A program made the position numbers and the translations under genes. Shown piece after piece: positions 34,828 through 44,066 of a stretch of DNA of 52,382 nt; position 1 is the stretch's first letter; each line of letters opens with the position of its first letter. The stretch is taken from NCBI GenBank assembly GCA_002733495.1, contig NVVV01000018.1, forward strand, positions 1 through 52,382, given 5' to 3'. The notes under the pieces are model-generated. The model was not told the DNA's origin. It was given only the letters and a program-made list of their open reading frames with translations, and made no database searches. Source of the stretch: Robiginitomaculum sp. (GTDB lineage Bacteria; Pseudomonadota; Alphaproteobacteria; Caulobacterales; Maricaulaceae).

Positions 34828-34965
34828 GTCTTCCCCTCGTTGTGATTATTATTTTTTGTGTGCCAAATCCGTTCAAACACCATTGTATTGTGTTTTCTGT
34901 ACACATACCCCTTTGGATGCGTACTTTAGAATGAGATGACTTTAGCATAATACCGAATTTTCCGG

Positions 34966-35010
34966 GTTCGATAATATATGATTTTCGCAATAAACTATTC
35001 GATATTTTAG
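34966..35010. promoter_or_regulatory. 45-base repeated element upstream of the TonB receptor gene
   Basis: GTTCGATAATATATGATTT...ACTATTCGATATTTT. By hand alignment, 36 of 45 bases match the element at 36565-36609 before the MFS carrier gene, and its core TTCGATAATAT recurs at 37612-37625 and 41849-41865. Likely the operator of a common LysR-type regulator. Confidence 0.6.
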
Positions 35011-35103
35011 AACCGTAATATCCAGACAGGTGCGATATTATTGCGTGACTATGGCCATGCAGAAGATGGAATTGCGATGGTTTGTTTTTAGGCAATTACG
35101 GTT

Positions 35104-36483
35104 TTAGTCAGGGTTATCCGGCTTTGTCGTGGCGGCATGGCCAAACATGTCTTCGTCAACATAATACCGTAAAGGGTAAATGATAATCGCAGCAATAAGC
35201 ATAATAGCCCCAAAAATGGCAAAATTTACAACCAGTTTTAGGTCCATAGCCAATAAGTAGCCGCCCAAAAATGGCCCGGCAATTGCCCCCATACGGCCAA
35301 CGCCAATTGTCCAACCAATACCAGTGGATTTCATGTGGGCCGGATAGACTTTAGCTGCGGCCCCGTAAAAAGCGCCAACGGCGCCCTGAACGGTAAAGCC
35401 CATTATCATGGCGATGAGCAACACCAGGATAAGCTCGCCCCGGTAAACTGAATACACAATCATTGTCATGAAAGCGATCACGCAATATCCAATGATTGAC
35501 CTGATATAACCATAGCGGTTAGCAAAAGCACCAACGGCCCAAACGCCTAAAAAGCCACCGCCGGAAAACACGGCACCGGCAATGATCGCCTTATCGCTTG
35601 ACAGGCCAGAATCAATAGCAATTTTGGGGATCCAGCTCAGCAGATAGTACATGGTCATAAACGTGAAAAATAACCCGCCCCAAAGACCGATGGATATAAT
35701 TCTGAACCGTGATTTGAGTAAATCAGTGACGTTTATGCCTGTATGTGTCTGATAAAATGCTGATGCGATCGACCCGATGAGCGGGTGATGCATTTTACCC
35801 AGAATTGTGTTGATTTTCTTGACCGCCAAGGCTTTGTCTTTGCCTGCAAGAAAAGATAGGGATTCGGGTAATAACAACAAGCAAAGCGGAATCATCGCCG
35901 CCGTCAACACGCCCGCCGCCGCCATGGTTAGCCGCCAGCCAAATGTTGGCATAACTATGGCAACAACCAAACCTGTGGTCAGGGCACCAAGCGGGTAGCC
36001 CGCAGTAATCAACATAACAATGGTGTTGCGGGCACGTTTGGGCGCATATTCTGCGGTCATAGCTGTCACACTGGCAAGCAGTCCACCAATGCCAATACCA
36101 GCCAGAATGCGTGTTGCCCCCAATTGTTGAATGTTTTGAGACTGCCCGCCCAGAAAAACACCCGTCGCAATCAATGCCAGACCGCCAAGTATCAGTTTCC
36201 TACGGCCAATTTTATCTGCGTAAAAGCCCAGAACCAAACCACCTAGGGCCATGCCGATCAAGCCCGCACTAAACACGAGCCCCATCTGCCCATAGCGCAG
36301 CCCGAGATCGGCCATAATGCCAGATGCCGAATACGAGACGATGACAACGTCCATCCCATCAAACATGTTCAAAACAAAACAGATGGCAAAGACAATTTTC
36401 TGCGTCACTGATATTGGCATGTCATCAAACAAGGTTGTCGGATTCACATTCATTCTATCTTTAGACGAGGAGATATGCGGCAT
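35104..36483 (-). CDS. MFS aromatic acid:H+ symporter (AAHS/PcaK-like)
   Basis: 459-residue transporter with 12 predicted membrane helices. The hallmark loop YADKIGRRKLI follows helix 2, and DGMDVVIVSYSASGI in helix 1 recalls the aromatic-acid symporters PcaK, BenK and VanK. It probably imports 4-hydroxybenzoate, protocatechuate or benzoylformate-like acids across the inner membrane, downstream of the TonB receptor. The start is uncertain: ATG at 36483 or ten codons in (36453), neither with a strong ribosome site. It carries the shared upstream element. Confidence 0.88.
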   Translation of the reverse strand: MPHISSSKDRMNVNPTTLFDDMPISVTQKIVFAICFVLNMFDGMDVVIVSYSASGIMADLGLRYGQMGLVFSAGLIGMALGGLVLGFYADKIGRRKLILGGLALIATGVFLGGQSQNIQQLGATRILAGIGIGGLLASVTAMTAEYAPKRARNTIVMLITAGYPLGALTTGLVVAIVMPTFGWRLTMAAAGVLTAAMIPLCLLLLPESLSFLAGKDKALAVKKINTILGKMHHPLIGSIASAFYQTHTGINVTDLLKSRFRIISIGLWGGLFFTFMTMYYLLSWIPKIAIDSGLSSDKAIIAGAVFSGGGFLGVWAVGAFANRYGYIRSIIGYCVIAFMTMIVYSVYRGELILVLLIAMIMGFTVQGAVGAFYGAAAKVYPAHMKSTGIGWTIGVGRMGAIAGPFLGGYLLAMDLKLVVNFAIFGAIMLIAAIIIYPLRYYVDEDMFGHAATTKPDNPD

Positions 36484-36564
36484 GATGAGTAAATACCTTC
36501 AAAAGCAGAAATGCAGGCAGAATAATTTTACGTTTTCATACCCTAAACTAATGACAGTTTTTCT

Positions 36565-36609
36565 GTTCGAAAATATATGATTTATGCAATAGACTATTCG
36601 AATATATGG
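36565..36609. promoter_or_regulatory. 45-base repeated element upstream of the MFS symporter gene
   Basis: GTTCGAAAATATATGATTT...ACTATTCGAATATAT, about 80 bases before the MFS start; near-copy of 34966-35010. TTCGA occurs at both ends, about 30 bases apart. Confidence 0.6.
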
Positions 36610-36677
36610 ATTGAATCGCCTGCCAGTTTGCGCCGTTCTGGCTGCCTGCCTCTTCTGCCCTGATAAAAACGGATCTG

Positions 36678-37607
36678 TTAATCAGCTTCTGTTCCAAGTT
36701 TATCAGCCATAAATTCAACAAAAATATTAGTCAACGTTGCCCGCATGGCGGTTCTGGGCCAGGTCGCATAAAGACCAATAGATTCCAGAGGCCAATCCGG
36801 TAAGATCATTGAAACACGACCAGAGGCAATATCTTCCTCTGCAACAAAATCAGGCAAAATCGTAAGCCCAAGATTTTCAAGAACAAGGCGGCGCGAGGCC
36901 ATGGAGTTATCGACAAACATTCTTGGATTAATGGCCACGGTGGTCTTGTTACGGCCTGAAACATCAGGCCTGAAACCAAGAATGGTTTTCATATTCTTGA
37001 GCCAAATCCAGTCAAAGTTGGCCAATTGCTCCGGGGATTGCGGCATGCTCTTACCCTCAAGATATTTGGGCGAGGCGATGATAACCCGGTTGGTATTGCT
37101 GATCAGCAGATTATTCAAACTCTGATCAGCGATTTTTCCAAATACCAGCGCAACATCATAACCGTCTTCTATGTGGCTGCTGAAACGATCACTAAAACTT
37201 AGGGACAGCGTGATGTTCGGGTATTCATTTTCAAATCCAGTGATCGCTTCAAAATATCGTGCGCGTGACAATGCCGTGGGCAAGGCAATGCGCAATTCAC
37301 CTGCGATAGACTTTGTCCGGCTGGAAATAAGCTCAAAGCCAGTATTGGCCGCTTGTAACATATCTTGTGCCGCTTGCAGAAAAACGACACCATCGCCTGT
37401 CAATGCGAGATTGCGTGTATTGCGGTAAATTAGCGGCTTATCAATGCGGTCTTCCAGACGCGCAATATGGTGGCTGACGACCGAGGGCGAAAGGGCAAGG
37501 GCGTTAGCTGCCTTTTTGAATGATCCGCTTTCAACAACCTTAACGAACACGGCCATACTGCGTAGTGAGTCAATTATTGTTCGATTATATAGAATTGATG
37601 GTTTCAT
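36678..37607 (-). CDS. LysR-type transcriptional regulator
   Basis: 309 residues: N-terminal winged HTH (SMAVFVKVVESGSFKKAANALALSPSVVSHHIARLE) and a standard LysR effector domain. The start MKPSIL at 37607 is preferred; the open frame runs upstream into the divergent OsmC gene. It is divergent from the OsmC-like gene and flanked by copies of the TTCGATAATAT element, so it is the best candidate to bind that element and to control the TonB receptor, MFS carriers, OsmC and aldehyde dehydrogenase genes. This regulon is inference. Confidence 0.9.
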   Translation of the reverse strand: MKPSILYNRTIIDSLRSMAVFVKVVESGSFKKAANALALSPSVVSHHIARLEDRIDKPLIYRNTRNLALTGDGVVFLQAAQDMLQAANTGFELISSRTKSIAGELRIALPTALSRARYFEAITGFENEYPNITLSLSFSDRFSSHIEDGYDVALVFGKIADQSLNNLLISNTNRVIIASPKYLEGKSMPQSPEQLANFDWIWLKNMKTILGFRPDVSGRNKTTVAINPRMFVDNSMASRRLVLENLGLTILPDFVAEEDIASGRVSMILPDWPLESIGLYATWPRTAMRATLTNIFVEFMADKLGTEAD

Positions 37608-37625
37608 AAAAAGTATATTATCGAA
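37579..37625. promoter_or_regulatory. Element copy at the LysR/OsmC divergent promoter
   Basis: GTTCGATTATATAG (37579-37592) and, on the opposite strand, ATTCGATAATATACT (37612-37625) form an inverted pair spanning the LysR start. Fits autoregulation plus control of the divergent gene. Confidence 0.45.
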
Positions 37626-37674
37626 TTTTAATTTAGTGTCTATGGTCAGCTTCATCAGGCGAGGGAGAAATGGA

Positions 37675-38886
37675 ATGAAGGCAGCTGCAGGCAACACAAA
37701 AAATGACGATCCGTTAGCTAATATTTTGATTGATTGTGGTTTGCCGCTGATCTTCAAAGCCAGTAAAGCCTTGCCTCTTCCTGCTGTTTCATCAAACAAA
37801 AAAGAGTTTGTGCGCGCTTATGTCAATTCGTTGACGGTGTTTCAAAAAGAAGCCATCGTGACCTCCAGGCGCGCTGGGCAGACGTGGCGACTGGCTAGTG
37901 ATGAAGGAAAATATCTCAGAGGTAATGACGCCGCGCCTGCACCACTAACATTTTTGACCATTGGTATGGTTTCATCATTCATGAATGAAATCATTGCGTT
38001 GGCTAAACTTCGCCGGATCAGCCTGAATGCTATCGTGCTGGTACAGGATAATTTTTATTCTATGAAGGGGGCGATGAATCTCGGCACGATGCTGGCGGGG
38101 GCCGAGGATGTTCATATTGAGGCAAAGATCGATAGCCCTTCAGACCAGGTCACCTTGCAAGGCCTGGTAACTGATGCCATTGCCGCGTCGCCGATGGGCG
38201 CCCTTATGCGTGACCATAAAACCAACCTCTTCACCTTGACCCATAATGGCAAGCAGATTGCTACAAAGACCGTTCCTGAACTGGATAGCCGTCTAGTTGG
38301 TGCTGATCATGCCGGAAATATTAAAATGGCAAAAGGGGATTGGGCGCAGATTTTAACCCGTGGTGATTTGACGCCAAAAAATCAAAATACAAACAGCTTT
38401 GCCGGCTCCAGTCTTGCTAATCACCAAAACCGATTATTGCATTTACGAGGTATTTGTACGTTGCGTGAAGACGGGGTGAAGGTGATAGAGCAGCAACTTT
38501 TCAACCCGCACGGGTCTATCTACTATTTCCTGTCCGATGAATCTGCGCAAGATGGTGGCCATGCACTGGCACCGAATGCCGCAACTTATATCTCTGCGGG
38601 CATTGGATTTTGTTTCATGACGCAATTCGGACGGTTTGCAAAAATGAAGCACAGCAAACTGCATGCCTATAGTATTGTTCAGGACGCACACTTTACGGTT
38701 GGTGGCGCCTCAGGTTGCACTGGGAAAGCAGGCGATTTCAGTCCTTTGGAAACCCATGTTTTTTTGGAATCTGATGAAGATGACGATTTTGCCCGGCATA
38801 TTCTGGAAGTTGCAGAACGCACCTGCTTTCTTCATGCGTTTTGCCGAACCAGTATCAAGGCCAAGGTCAAGGTCAGCAGGCTATAA
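37675..38886 (+). CDS. Tandem OsmC-like protein
   Basis: 403 residues containing two OsmC-type halves. The first (about 50-200) has the fold pattern WRLASDEGKYLRGNDAAPAPLTFL and ASPMGALMR but no cysteines at the expected redox positions. The second (about 255-400) keeps Cys313 (GFCFMTQ) and Cys384 (ERTCFLHAFC), a possible peroxidatic/resolving pair. OsmC/Ohr proteins reduce organic hydroperoxides. The start MKAAAG has GGGAG upstream; the frame is open further 5' into the divergent LysR gene. It is followed after 49 bases by the aldehyde dehydrogenase gene, probably in the same operon. Confidence 0.75.
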   Translation: MKAAAGNTKNDDPLANILIDCGLPLIFKASKALPLPAVSSNKKEFVRAYVNSLTVFQKEAIVTSRRAGQTWRLASDEGKYLRGNDAAPAPLTFLTIGMVSSFMNEIIALAKLRRISLNAIVLVQDNFYSMKGAMNLGTMLAGAEDVHIEAKIDSPSDQVTLQGLVTDAIAASPMGALMRDHKTNLFTLTHNGKQIATKTVPELDSRLVGADHAGNIKMAKGDWAQILTRGDLTPKNQNTNSFAGSSLANHQNRLLHLRGICTLREDGVKVIEQQLFNPHGSIYYFLSDESAQDGGHALAPNAATYISAGIGFCFMTQFGRFAKMKHSKLHAYSIVQDAHFTVGGASGCTGKAGDFSPLETHVFLESDEDDDFARHILEVAERTCFLHAFCRTSIKAKVKVSRL

Positions 38887-38935
38887 AAACAACCTTGATA
38901 TACGCGCTAAGACTTGATTGTTTAAGGATCAGACC

Positions 38936-40420
38936 ATGACTATCGACGCGCCGATCAACACACATCTTTTCATTGATGGGGAAGCCCGTAAGGCCGAGGG
39001 CGGTAAAGTTTACGAGCTTTATTCACCCACCCGCCCCACAGAACTGGTTGGCTGTGCTGCTGCGGCCAGTGCAAAAGATGTGGATGCCGCTGTGCAGGCT
39101 GCGCACCGGGCTTTTCCGGCCTGGGCTGCATTAAGTTTCAAAGAACGCGCCAAAATATTAAGAGCAACAGCCCTTAAACTCAGCGCCGATAAAGATGATC
39201 TGAATTACCGATCCCGCCTGTTTACCCGTGAACACGGCAAAATCAGGCGCGAAACCTTGATGGAAATGAGCCGCCTTGGTGAGCGTTTTATGCAAGCTGC
39301 GGATTATGCTGAACGCATGGCCGTTGATGAACAGATCAAAGGGCCACCTTTTGATACGTTAATTTTTCGACAGCCTCGCGGCGTTGCCGTCCTGATTGTG
39401 CCCTGGAACTGGCCGCTGTCAATTTTGGGTGCAAAATTACCTCAGGCCCTGGCCACCGGAAATACTGTGGTTGTCAAACCGTCGGCCAATTCGGCACTGG
39501 CGCCAACACTTACACTGCAAATCATCGCGCGAATGCTGCCCCCGGGTGTCGTTAATATTATCACTGGCTCAGCCCGTGAAATTGGTGACCCGTTGGTTGG
39601 GCATGCCTTGGTGCGCAATGTTAATTTTACCGGCTCGGTGACCATTGGCCGGCATGTCATGCGCACGGCGGCGGAACATATCACCCCGGTTACTCTGGAA
39701 TTGGGCGGTAATGATGCAGGAATTTTTCTTGATGATGTCGACCTGAGTGACGAGGTTTTCCAGAGAATGTTCTGGAGTTCATTTGGTTCGTCTGGTCAGA
39801 TATGCATGGCCATGAAGCGGGTTTATGTTCATGAAAGTCGCTATGATGACGTTGTCGATGGCCTGACGGCAGCCTGCGAGGCCAGTGTGGTTGGCGACGG
39901 TTTGCTGCCTGAAACCACGCAAGGCCCTGTGAATAATGCCAAACAGCTTAAAGTCGTAACTGACATGATTGCAGAGGCACGGGCAAAAGGCGCTGATGTT
40001 AAAGAGTGCGGGCGTGTCCCTGACGAGGCTTTATATACCGGCGGCGGTTATTTCCAAAAACCAACCCTTGTTTATGATGCAGACCCGGATTTGAGCATTG
40101 TCAAGGATGAACAGTTCGGACCGGCCTTGCCAATTATGAAGTTCACAACCGATGAGGAAGCCATTGCCCTGGCCAACGATAGCGATTTTGGACTGTGCTC
40201 TTCGGTATGGACGCCGGATACTGATCGGGCGCTACGCCTGTCGCGAAAAATAGAAGCTGGCTACACCTATTTGAATGGCCACGGCCCGATGGCCCAGGAT
40301 GGCCGTGGTCCCTTTGGTGGTTTTAAATATTCGGGCATTGGCCGCAACCTTGGGTATGATGGCATGTTGGCCTTTGCGGAACCGCATACAATATCGGGGC
40401 CGCAAGGGTTCATTCTATAA
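38936..40420 (+). CDS. NAD(P)-dependent aldehyde dehydrogenase (benzaldehyde/vanillin type)
   Basis: 494-residue ALDH-superfamily enzyme. Visible: PWNWPLSI (Asn158 oxyanion residue), ELGGND with general base Glu255, and the nucleophile Cys290 in SSGQICMAMKRVYV. The start MTIDAP has AAGGATC about 8 bases upstream. The family covers vanillin, benzaldehyde and salicylaldehyde dehydrogenases. With the benzoylformate-decarboxylase-like gene nearby and pobA upstream, the likely substrate is an aromatic aldehyde such as 4-hydroxybenzaldehyde, giving 4-hydroxybenzoate. Confidence 0.88.
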   Translation: MTIDAPINTHLFIDGEARKAEGGKVYELYSPTRPTELVGCAAAASAKDVDAAVQAAHRAFPAWAALSFKERAKILRATALKLSADKDDLNYRSRLFTREHGKIRRETLMEMSRLGERFMQAADYAERMAVDEQIKGPPFDTLIFRQPRGVAVLIVPWNWPLSILGAKLPQALATGNTVVVKPSANSALAPTLTLQIIARMLPPGVVNIITGSAREIGDPLVGHALVRNVNFTGSVTIGRHVMRTAAEHITPVTLELGGNDAGIFLDDVDLSDEVFQRMFWSSFGSSGQICMAMKRVYVHESRYDDVVDGLTAACEASVVGDGLLPETTQGPVNNAKQLKVVTDMIAEARAKGADVKECGRVPDEALYTGGGYFQKPTLVYDADPDLSIVKDEQFGPALPIMKFTTDEEAIALANDSDFGLCSSVWTPDTDRALRLSRKIEAGYTYLNGHGPMAQDGRGPFGGFKYSGIGRNLGYDGMLAFAEPHTISGPQGFIL

Positions 40421-40474
40421 GCCACCAAACGTAAAACAAATACAGTAAAGATTGCCCGGACGGCTATGACCGGA

Positions 40475-41722
40475 TTAAGTCTGACCAACACGCTTTTGTG
40501 CCGGGGTATTACCACTGGAAACGCCCCCGTAGTAGATTGCAACAAAACTGGTGGCAGCCAAAAGCATCATAAGGAGCAGACTGAAACTGGACTGATTATA
40601 AAAGGCCGCGGCGCCCCAGGACCCAAGAGCGCCCGCACCAATTTGTACACTTCCCATTATGCCCGCTGCAAAGCCTGCGGTTTTGGCCTGCCCAGTCAAA
40701 GCAATCACCGTGACATTGGCAAAAGACAACCCCATGCCGATGAGATAAATGACGATAACAGCGAAAAATAGCCATAACGGCACAATGGGTAAAAACAGTG
40801 CAACAATAGCAAGTCCAACAGCCCCAATAAAAAAGTAAACGCCCAGACGTAATAATGATTGTATAGAGCGCGGGGTTTTCAAAAACCCGGTACGCGCCGC
40901 CATACGATTATAGGTGGCGCTGCCTGCATAGGGTAAAAGCAAGGCACCGACAATCCAGCCTATTGACGGGCCTTTAAACCCATAAACATCGTGTAAAACA
41001 GAGGCGATACCCGACATCATTCCCAGATAACCAAAGAATAATGCCATTAGCAAACCCGCCCCCCACAGGCTTTCGCGATGGGTAATAAAGAGCACAAAGC
41101 TTTTGCGTAATCTGTGCTCTTTGGCTGCGGGTACAGCGCCAGGTTTTTGTGTTTCCGGCACAAAAACAAAAATGACAATAAAGCTTACTACCCCCAAAAC
41201 CCATGAAAATATGTAAGGGCCACGCCAGCCATAAAAGCTTAAAATAGCACTGCCTAAAAGCGGTGCAATTAAAGGGATAAAGGCCAAAGAGTTCATCAGC
41301 TTTGTCATTAAAGCAGAGAGGGCAGGGCCCGATGTCAGATCTCGCGCCATAGCCCGTACAATCACCGGCCCCGCAGCCCCGCCAAGGCCTTGTACAAATC
41401 TGGCCCATAGCATGCCTGGAATATCGACAGCAAAGCTGCTGGCCAATCCGCCAAGTGTGAACAGTAAAAGCCCGGCCAGCAAAATAGTTTTACGCCCATA
41501 ACGATCGGCCAAAAGGCCAAATGGAATATGCCCCAATGCATAGCCCAAAAGAAATGCCGTCATTATATAGTGGCCATCCATCACCCGCCCCCCCAAAGCG
41601 GTCTGGGTCAGCGGGATGCTGGGCACGGCAACGTTAATCGCCAGGGCACTGATCGCAATCGTCAATATAAGGGAAAAATCCAGCATTTTAGGGCGCAGTG
41701 GATTTTCCGGATCAGCAGACAT
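40475..41722 (-). CDS. Bcr/CflA-like MFS transporter (DHA1 family)
   Basis: 415 residues with about 12 membrane helices, the DHA1 motif GLLADRYGRKTILL after helix 2 and the QGLGGAAGPVIVRAMARDL motif typical of the Bcr/CflA subfamily. Members export drugs or small metabolites; here it may relieve aromatic aldehyde or acid stress. The ATG at 41722 is used; a TTG one codon before is possible. It converges on the aldehyde dehydrogenase gene and has a TTCGATAATATCGA element 127 bases upstream. Confidence 0.88.
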   Translation of the reverse strand: MSADPENPLRPKMLDFSLILTIAISALAINVAVPSIPLTQTALGGRVMDGHYIMTAFLLGYALGHIPFGLLADRYGRKTILLAGLLLFTLGGLASSFAVDIPGMLWARFVQGLGGAAGPVIVRAMARDLTSGPALSALMTKLMNSLAFIPLIAPLLGSAILSFYGWRGPYIFSWVLGVVSFIVIFVFVPETQKPGAVPAAKEHRLRKSFVLFITHRESLWGAGLLMALFFGYLGMMSGIASVLHDVYGFKGPSIGWIVGALLLPYAGSATYNRMAARTGFLKTPRSIQSLLRLGVYFFIGAVGLAIVALFLPIVPLWLFFAVIVIYLIGMGLSFANVTVIALTGQAKTAGFAAGIMGSVQIGAGALGSWGAAAFYNQSSFSLLLMMLLAATSFVAIYYGGVSSGNTPAQKRVGQT

Positions 41723-41834
41723 CAATCAATCACTTTTGTAGATAGGCAAGAATGATAATGATGGAGGCCTTCATTACTTACACCCCCATTTCAGGGATTG
41801 AGAGTAAAAAGGGGCAAGGATGAAAGCAAATGGC

Positions 41835-41866
41835 GTTTTCAGTATGCTCTATTCGATAATATCGAC
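41835..41866. promoter_or_regulatory. Element copy upstream of the Bcr-type MFS gene
   Basis: GTTTTCAGTATGCTCTATTCGATAATATCGAC-like stretch; the core TCGATAATATCGA is itself palindromic and matches the elements at 34966, 36565 and 37612. Confidence 0.45.
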
Positions 41867-41881
41867 TGACGGTGGGGCACA

Positions 41882-43819
41882 TTAACCACGCTCTATATCG
41901 CGACGGCTTTTACCCTGGCCGATCGAAAAATAATCATAATAGGCCATATCCTTTCCGGGGCCCTTAGTTTTAATCTTGATGTCCAACAAATAAGGGCGAC
42001 CACTTTTCATGACCTTGCGGCACCGGGCAATGGCGGCGGTGATGTCGTCTGGATCGCTCACCCGCTCGCCTTCAATATCATAGGCTTGGGCCATTTTGAC
42101 ATAGTCGATATCGGGGTGCGTAAGATTGACCCCCAGATAGCGATCTGTCTCGTACATGCGGCCTTTATAGCGAGCCTGATTAAGTCGGTTGGCCTGGTAT
42201 TGGCCATTATTAAAAACCACGATACCGACATTGGCATCATAACGCGACAGGGTCCAAAGCGCTTGTGAACCAAAATTGAAACTTCCATCGCCGCTCCAGC
42301 ACCATACTTCCTTGTCGGGATTACCCAGTTTGACGCCGATGGCCGCCGATACCCCCCAGCCAAGAATGCCGCTGGTGGTATCGAAATTACGGCGACGTTT
42401 CTCAACTGGCCGGGTATGGTCGAAGGACACCAGCTTGCGGATCAGATTGTCATTGGTGACAATTTCCGAAACGATATAAGCACTTTTGTCCATATGCGTA
42501 TCGAGTTCGCTGACCAGGCGCTCCGGGGAAATCGGTGTGCTATCAAATTCTTGTTCTAACTGCGCCTGAATGCTCCGGCGGCGCGCTTTGGTATAGTTTG
42601 TAACCCATGTGCGACGGGCCTTGGCATCCTTTAAATCGCCACGAGATTGTAATTCCGCCAACACAGCCTCACTGGTCGCCTTAATGCTGGCAATGACGGC
42701 AATATCGGTTGGGTAGTTTCGGCTGACTTCATGGTCGACAAGGCTGGTGTGGATAATTTTAGCAGTCCGTTTGATGAGATTGTTCTTGGGGCGGCTGCTA
42801 ATCTTGAAAAGGGGAGCACCGATACTCCAAAAACAGTCAATACTCGGGTTAAGGTCTGGATCATCCGTATTAAACTGTCCACCAAAATGAGGGTGTGTAG
42901 TGGGGAAGACAATCGGGATTTTACTTGATGTTAGCACCAGGGCCCCAACCGTTTCAGCGATAGCGGCCACTGTGTCGCTAATATCGGTTTTGATACATTC
43001 ATTTCCCAAAAACAATATGGGGCGGCTGGAGGCGATCAGAAGGTCAGCAATCTTTTTAACGATTGCGTCTGTTGGGGCCACATCTGTATCTACATGTGAG
43101 CGAGAGCGGGGGATGATTTCCGCCTTTTTAACATTCATCTCCCACAAATCTTTTGAAAATGTTACAAAAGTTGGGCCACCAGGGGGGGCTTCGGCAAGTA
43201 AAAAAGCTCGCCGCAAGACTTCGGCAATCGTGTTCGGGCTCATCACGTCCCAGTTCCAGATGGCATAATCACCAGGCAGGTTTTGCAAATCATCCGCTTC
43301 CAGAAAACCATCATGGCCGCGATATTCGGTGGCCTGACGACCAGCGGTCACCACGACAGGTATCCGGTCACGAAAACTGCCAACCAATTGCCCCAGAGCA
43401 TAGCTGGCACCAGCAACTGAATGCAATTGTACAATAGAGGTGCGCCCCGTAGAGCGCGAATACCCATCTGCCATGGCCATGGCCACATGCTCATGAATAC
43501 AGGTCACGTAACCAATATCCGGACGGTCAACCAGAGCATCAAGAAAACCAACTTCCTCAGAACCTGCCAGGCCAAAAATATAGGGGATATTCCAATCCCG
43601 TAAAAACTCGCACATTAAATCTCCGCCTGTCAGATCGTGGACAAAGCGGCTTAACTCAGGAGCGTCATCAGATTCTGAAGTCGCAGCTTGCGCCTCTCCT
43701 CCTAATGTATTGGCAAGTGCCGTAGCCCCAAGTGTTGACATGCCCATAGCCATGGTTTTCTGAATAAACCCCCGCCGATCGAGGTCATGATCCAAAAATC
43801 GTTTGAGTAATTCTCTCAT
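41882..43819 (-). CDS. Tat-exported thiamine-diphosphate enzyme (benzoylformate decarboxylase/acetolactate synthase-like)
   Basis: 645 residues. The N-terminus has a twin-arginine signal, DLDRRGFIQK (Arg15-Arg16), followed by a hydrophobic stretch and a GEAQA-A cleavage site near residue 45. The rest is a full three-domain ThDP enzyme: activating Glu110 in CIHEHVAMAMADGYSR, and the cofactor motif GDGSFNF...VVFNN (residues 510-538). It resembles benzoylformate decarboxylase-like 2-oxoacid decarboxylases. Location in the periplasm is unusual for this family. Within this catabolic region it may decarboxylate an aromatic 2-oxo acid to an aldehyde. Confidence 0.85.
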   Translation of the reverse strand: MRELLKRFLDHDLDRRGFIQKTMAMGMSTLGATALANTLGGEAQAATSESDDAPELSRFVHDLTGGDLMCEFLRDWNIPYIFGLAGSEEVGFLDALVDRPDIGYVTCIHEHVAMAMADGYSRSTGRTSIVQLHSVAGASYALGQLVGSFRDRIPVVVTAGRQATEYRGHDGFLEADDLQNLPGDYAIWNWDVMSPNTIAEVLRRAFLLAEAPPGGPTFVTFSKDLWEMNVKKAEIIPRSRSHVDTDVAPTDAIVKKIADLLIASSRPILFLGNECIKTDISDTVAAIAETVGALVLTSSKIPIVFPTTHPHFGGQFNTDDPDLNPSIDCFWSIGAPLFKISSRPKNNLIKRTAKIIHTSLVDHEVSRNYPTDIAVIASIKATSEAVLAELQSRGDLKDAKARRTWVTNYTKARRRSIQAQLEQEFDSTPISPERLVSELDTHMDKSAYIVSEIVTNDNLIRKLVSFDHTRPVEKRRRNFDTTSGILGWGVSAAIGVKLGNPDKEVWCWSGDGSFNFGSQALWTLSRYDANVGIVVFNNGQYQANRLNQARYKGRMYETDRYLGVNLTHPDIDYVKMAQAYDIEGERVSDPDDITAAIARCRKVMKSGRPYLLDIKIKTKGPGKDMAYYDYFSIGQGKSRRDIERG

Positions 43820-43890
43820 CGCTGCACACCTTTATGAGGCTATCACACATCCACAAACTGGGCCTGTGTTGTAATTGATGCCCTTTTGAA

Positions 43891-43919
43891 ACCGTTGACG
43901 CAATATATATTGTAACGGT
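43891..43919. promoter_or_regulatory. Palindromic candidate operator upstream of the Tat-TPP enzyme gene
   Basis: ACCGTTGACG-CAATATATATTG-TAACGGT: a perfect 12-base palindrome flanked by ACCGTT/AACGGT arms, about 75-100 bases before the ATG at 43819. Different from the TTCGATAATAT element, so probably bound by another regulator. Confidence 0.4.
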
Positions 43920-43944
43920 GCCGTCAGACCCTAGGTAATGCAAC

Positions 43945-44019
43945 GCCCCACAGAGAATAATATCAAACATATCGGCGTGGGGCACGGCGGTCCGATGTCC
44001 AACCTTACAGAGGTTGGAC
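43945..44019. other. Two hairpins between the TPP enzyme gene and tRNA-Ser
   Basis: GCCCCAC (43945-43951) pairs with GTGGGGC (43977-43983), and GTCCAACC (43997-44004) with GGTTGGAC (44012-44019). They lie on the 3' side of the tRNA and might be a processing/termination structure or a remnant of an integration site. Confidence 0.4.
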
Positions 44020-44066
44020 AAATAGACACAGGCAACGCACTATAATGTAACAATAAAAAAGAAAAA

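Noticed and set aside
37444-37674. 5' extension of the OsmC-like gene
   Set aside because: Overlaps the divergent LysR coding start; a good ribosome site and family-like N-terminus occur at 37675 instead.
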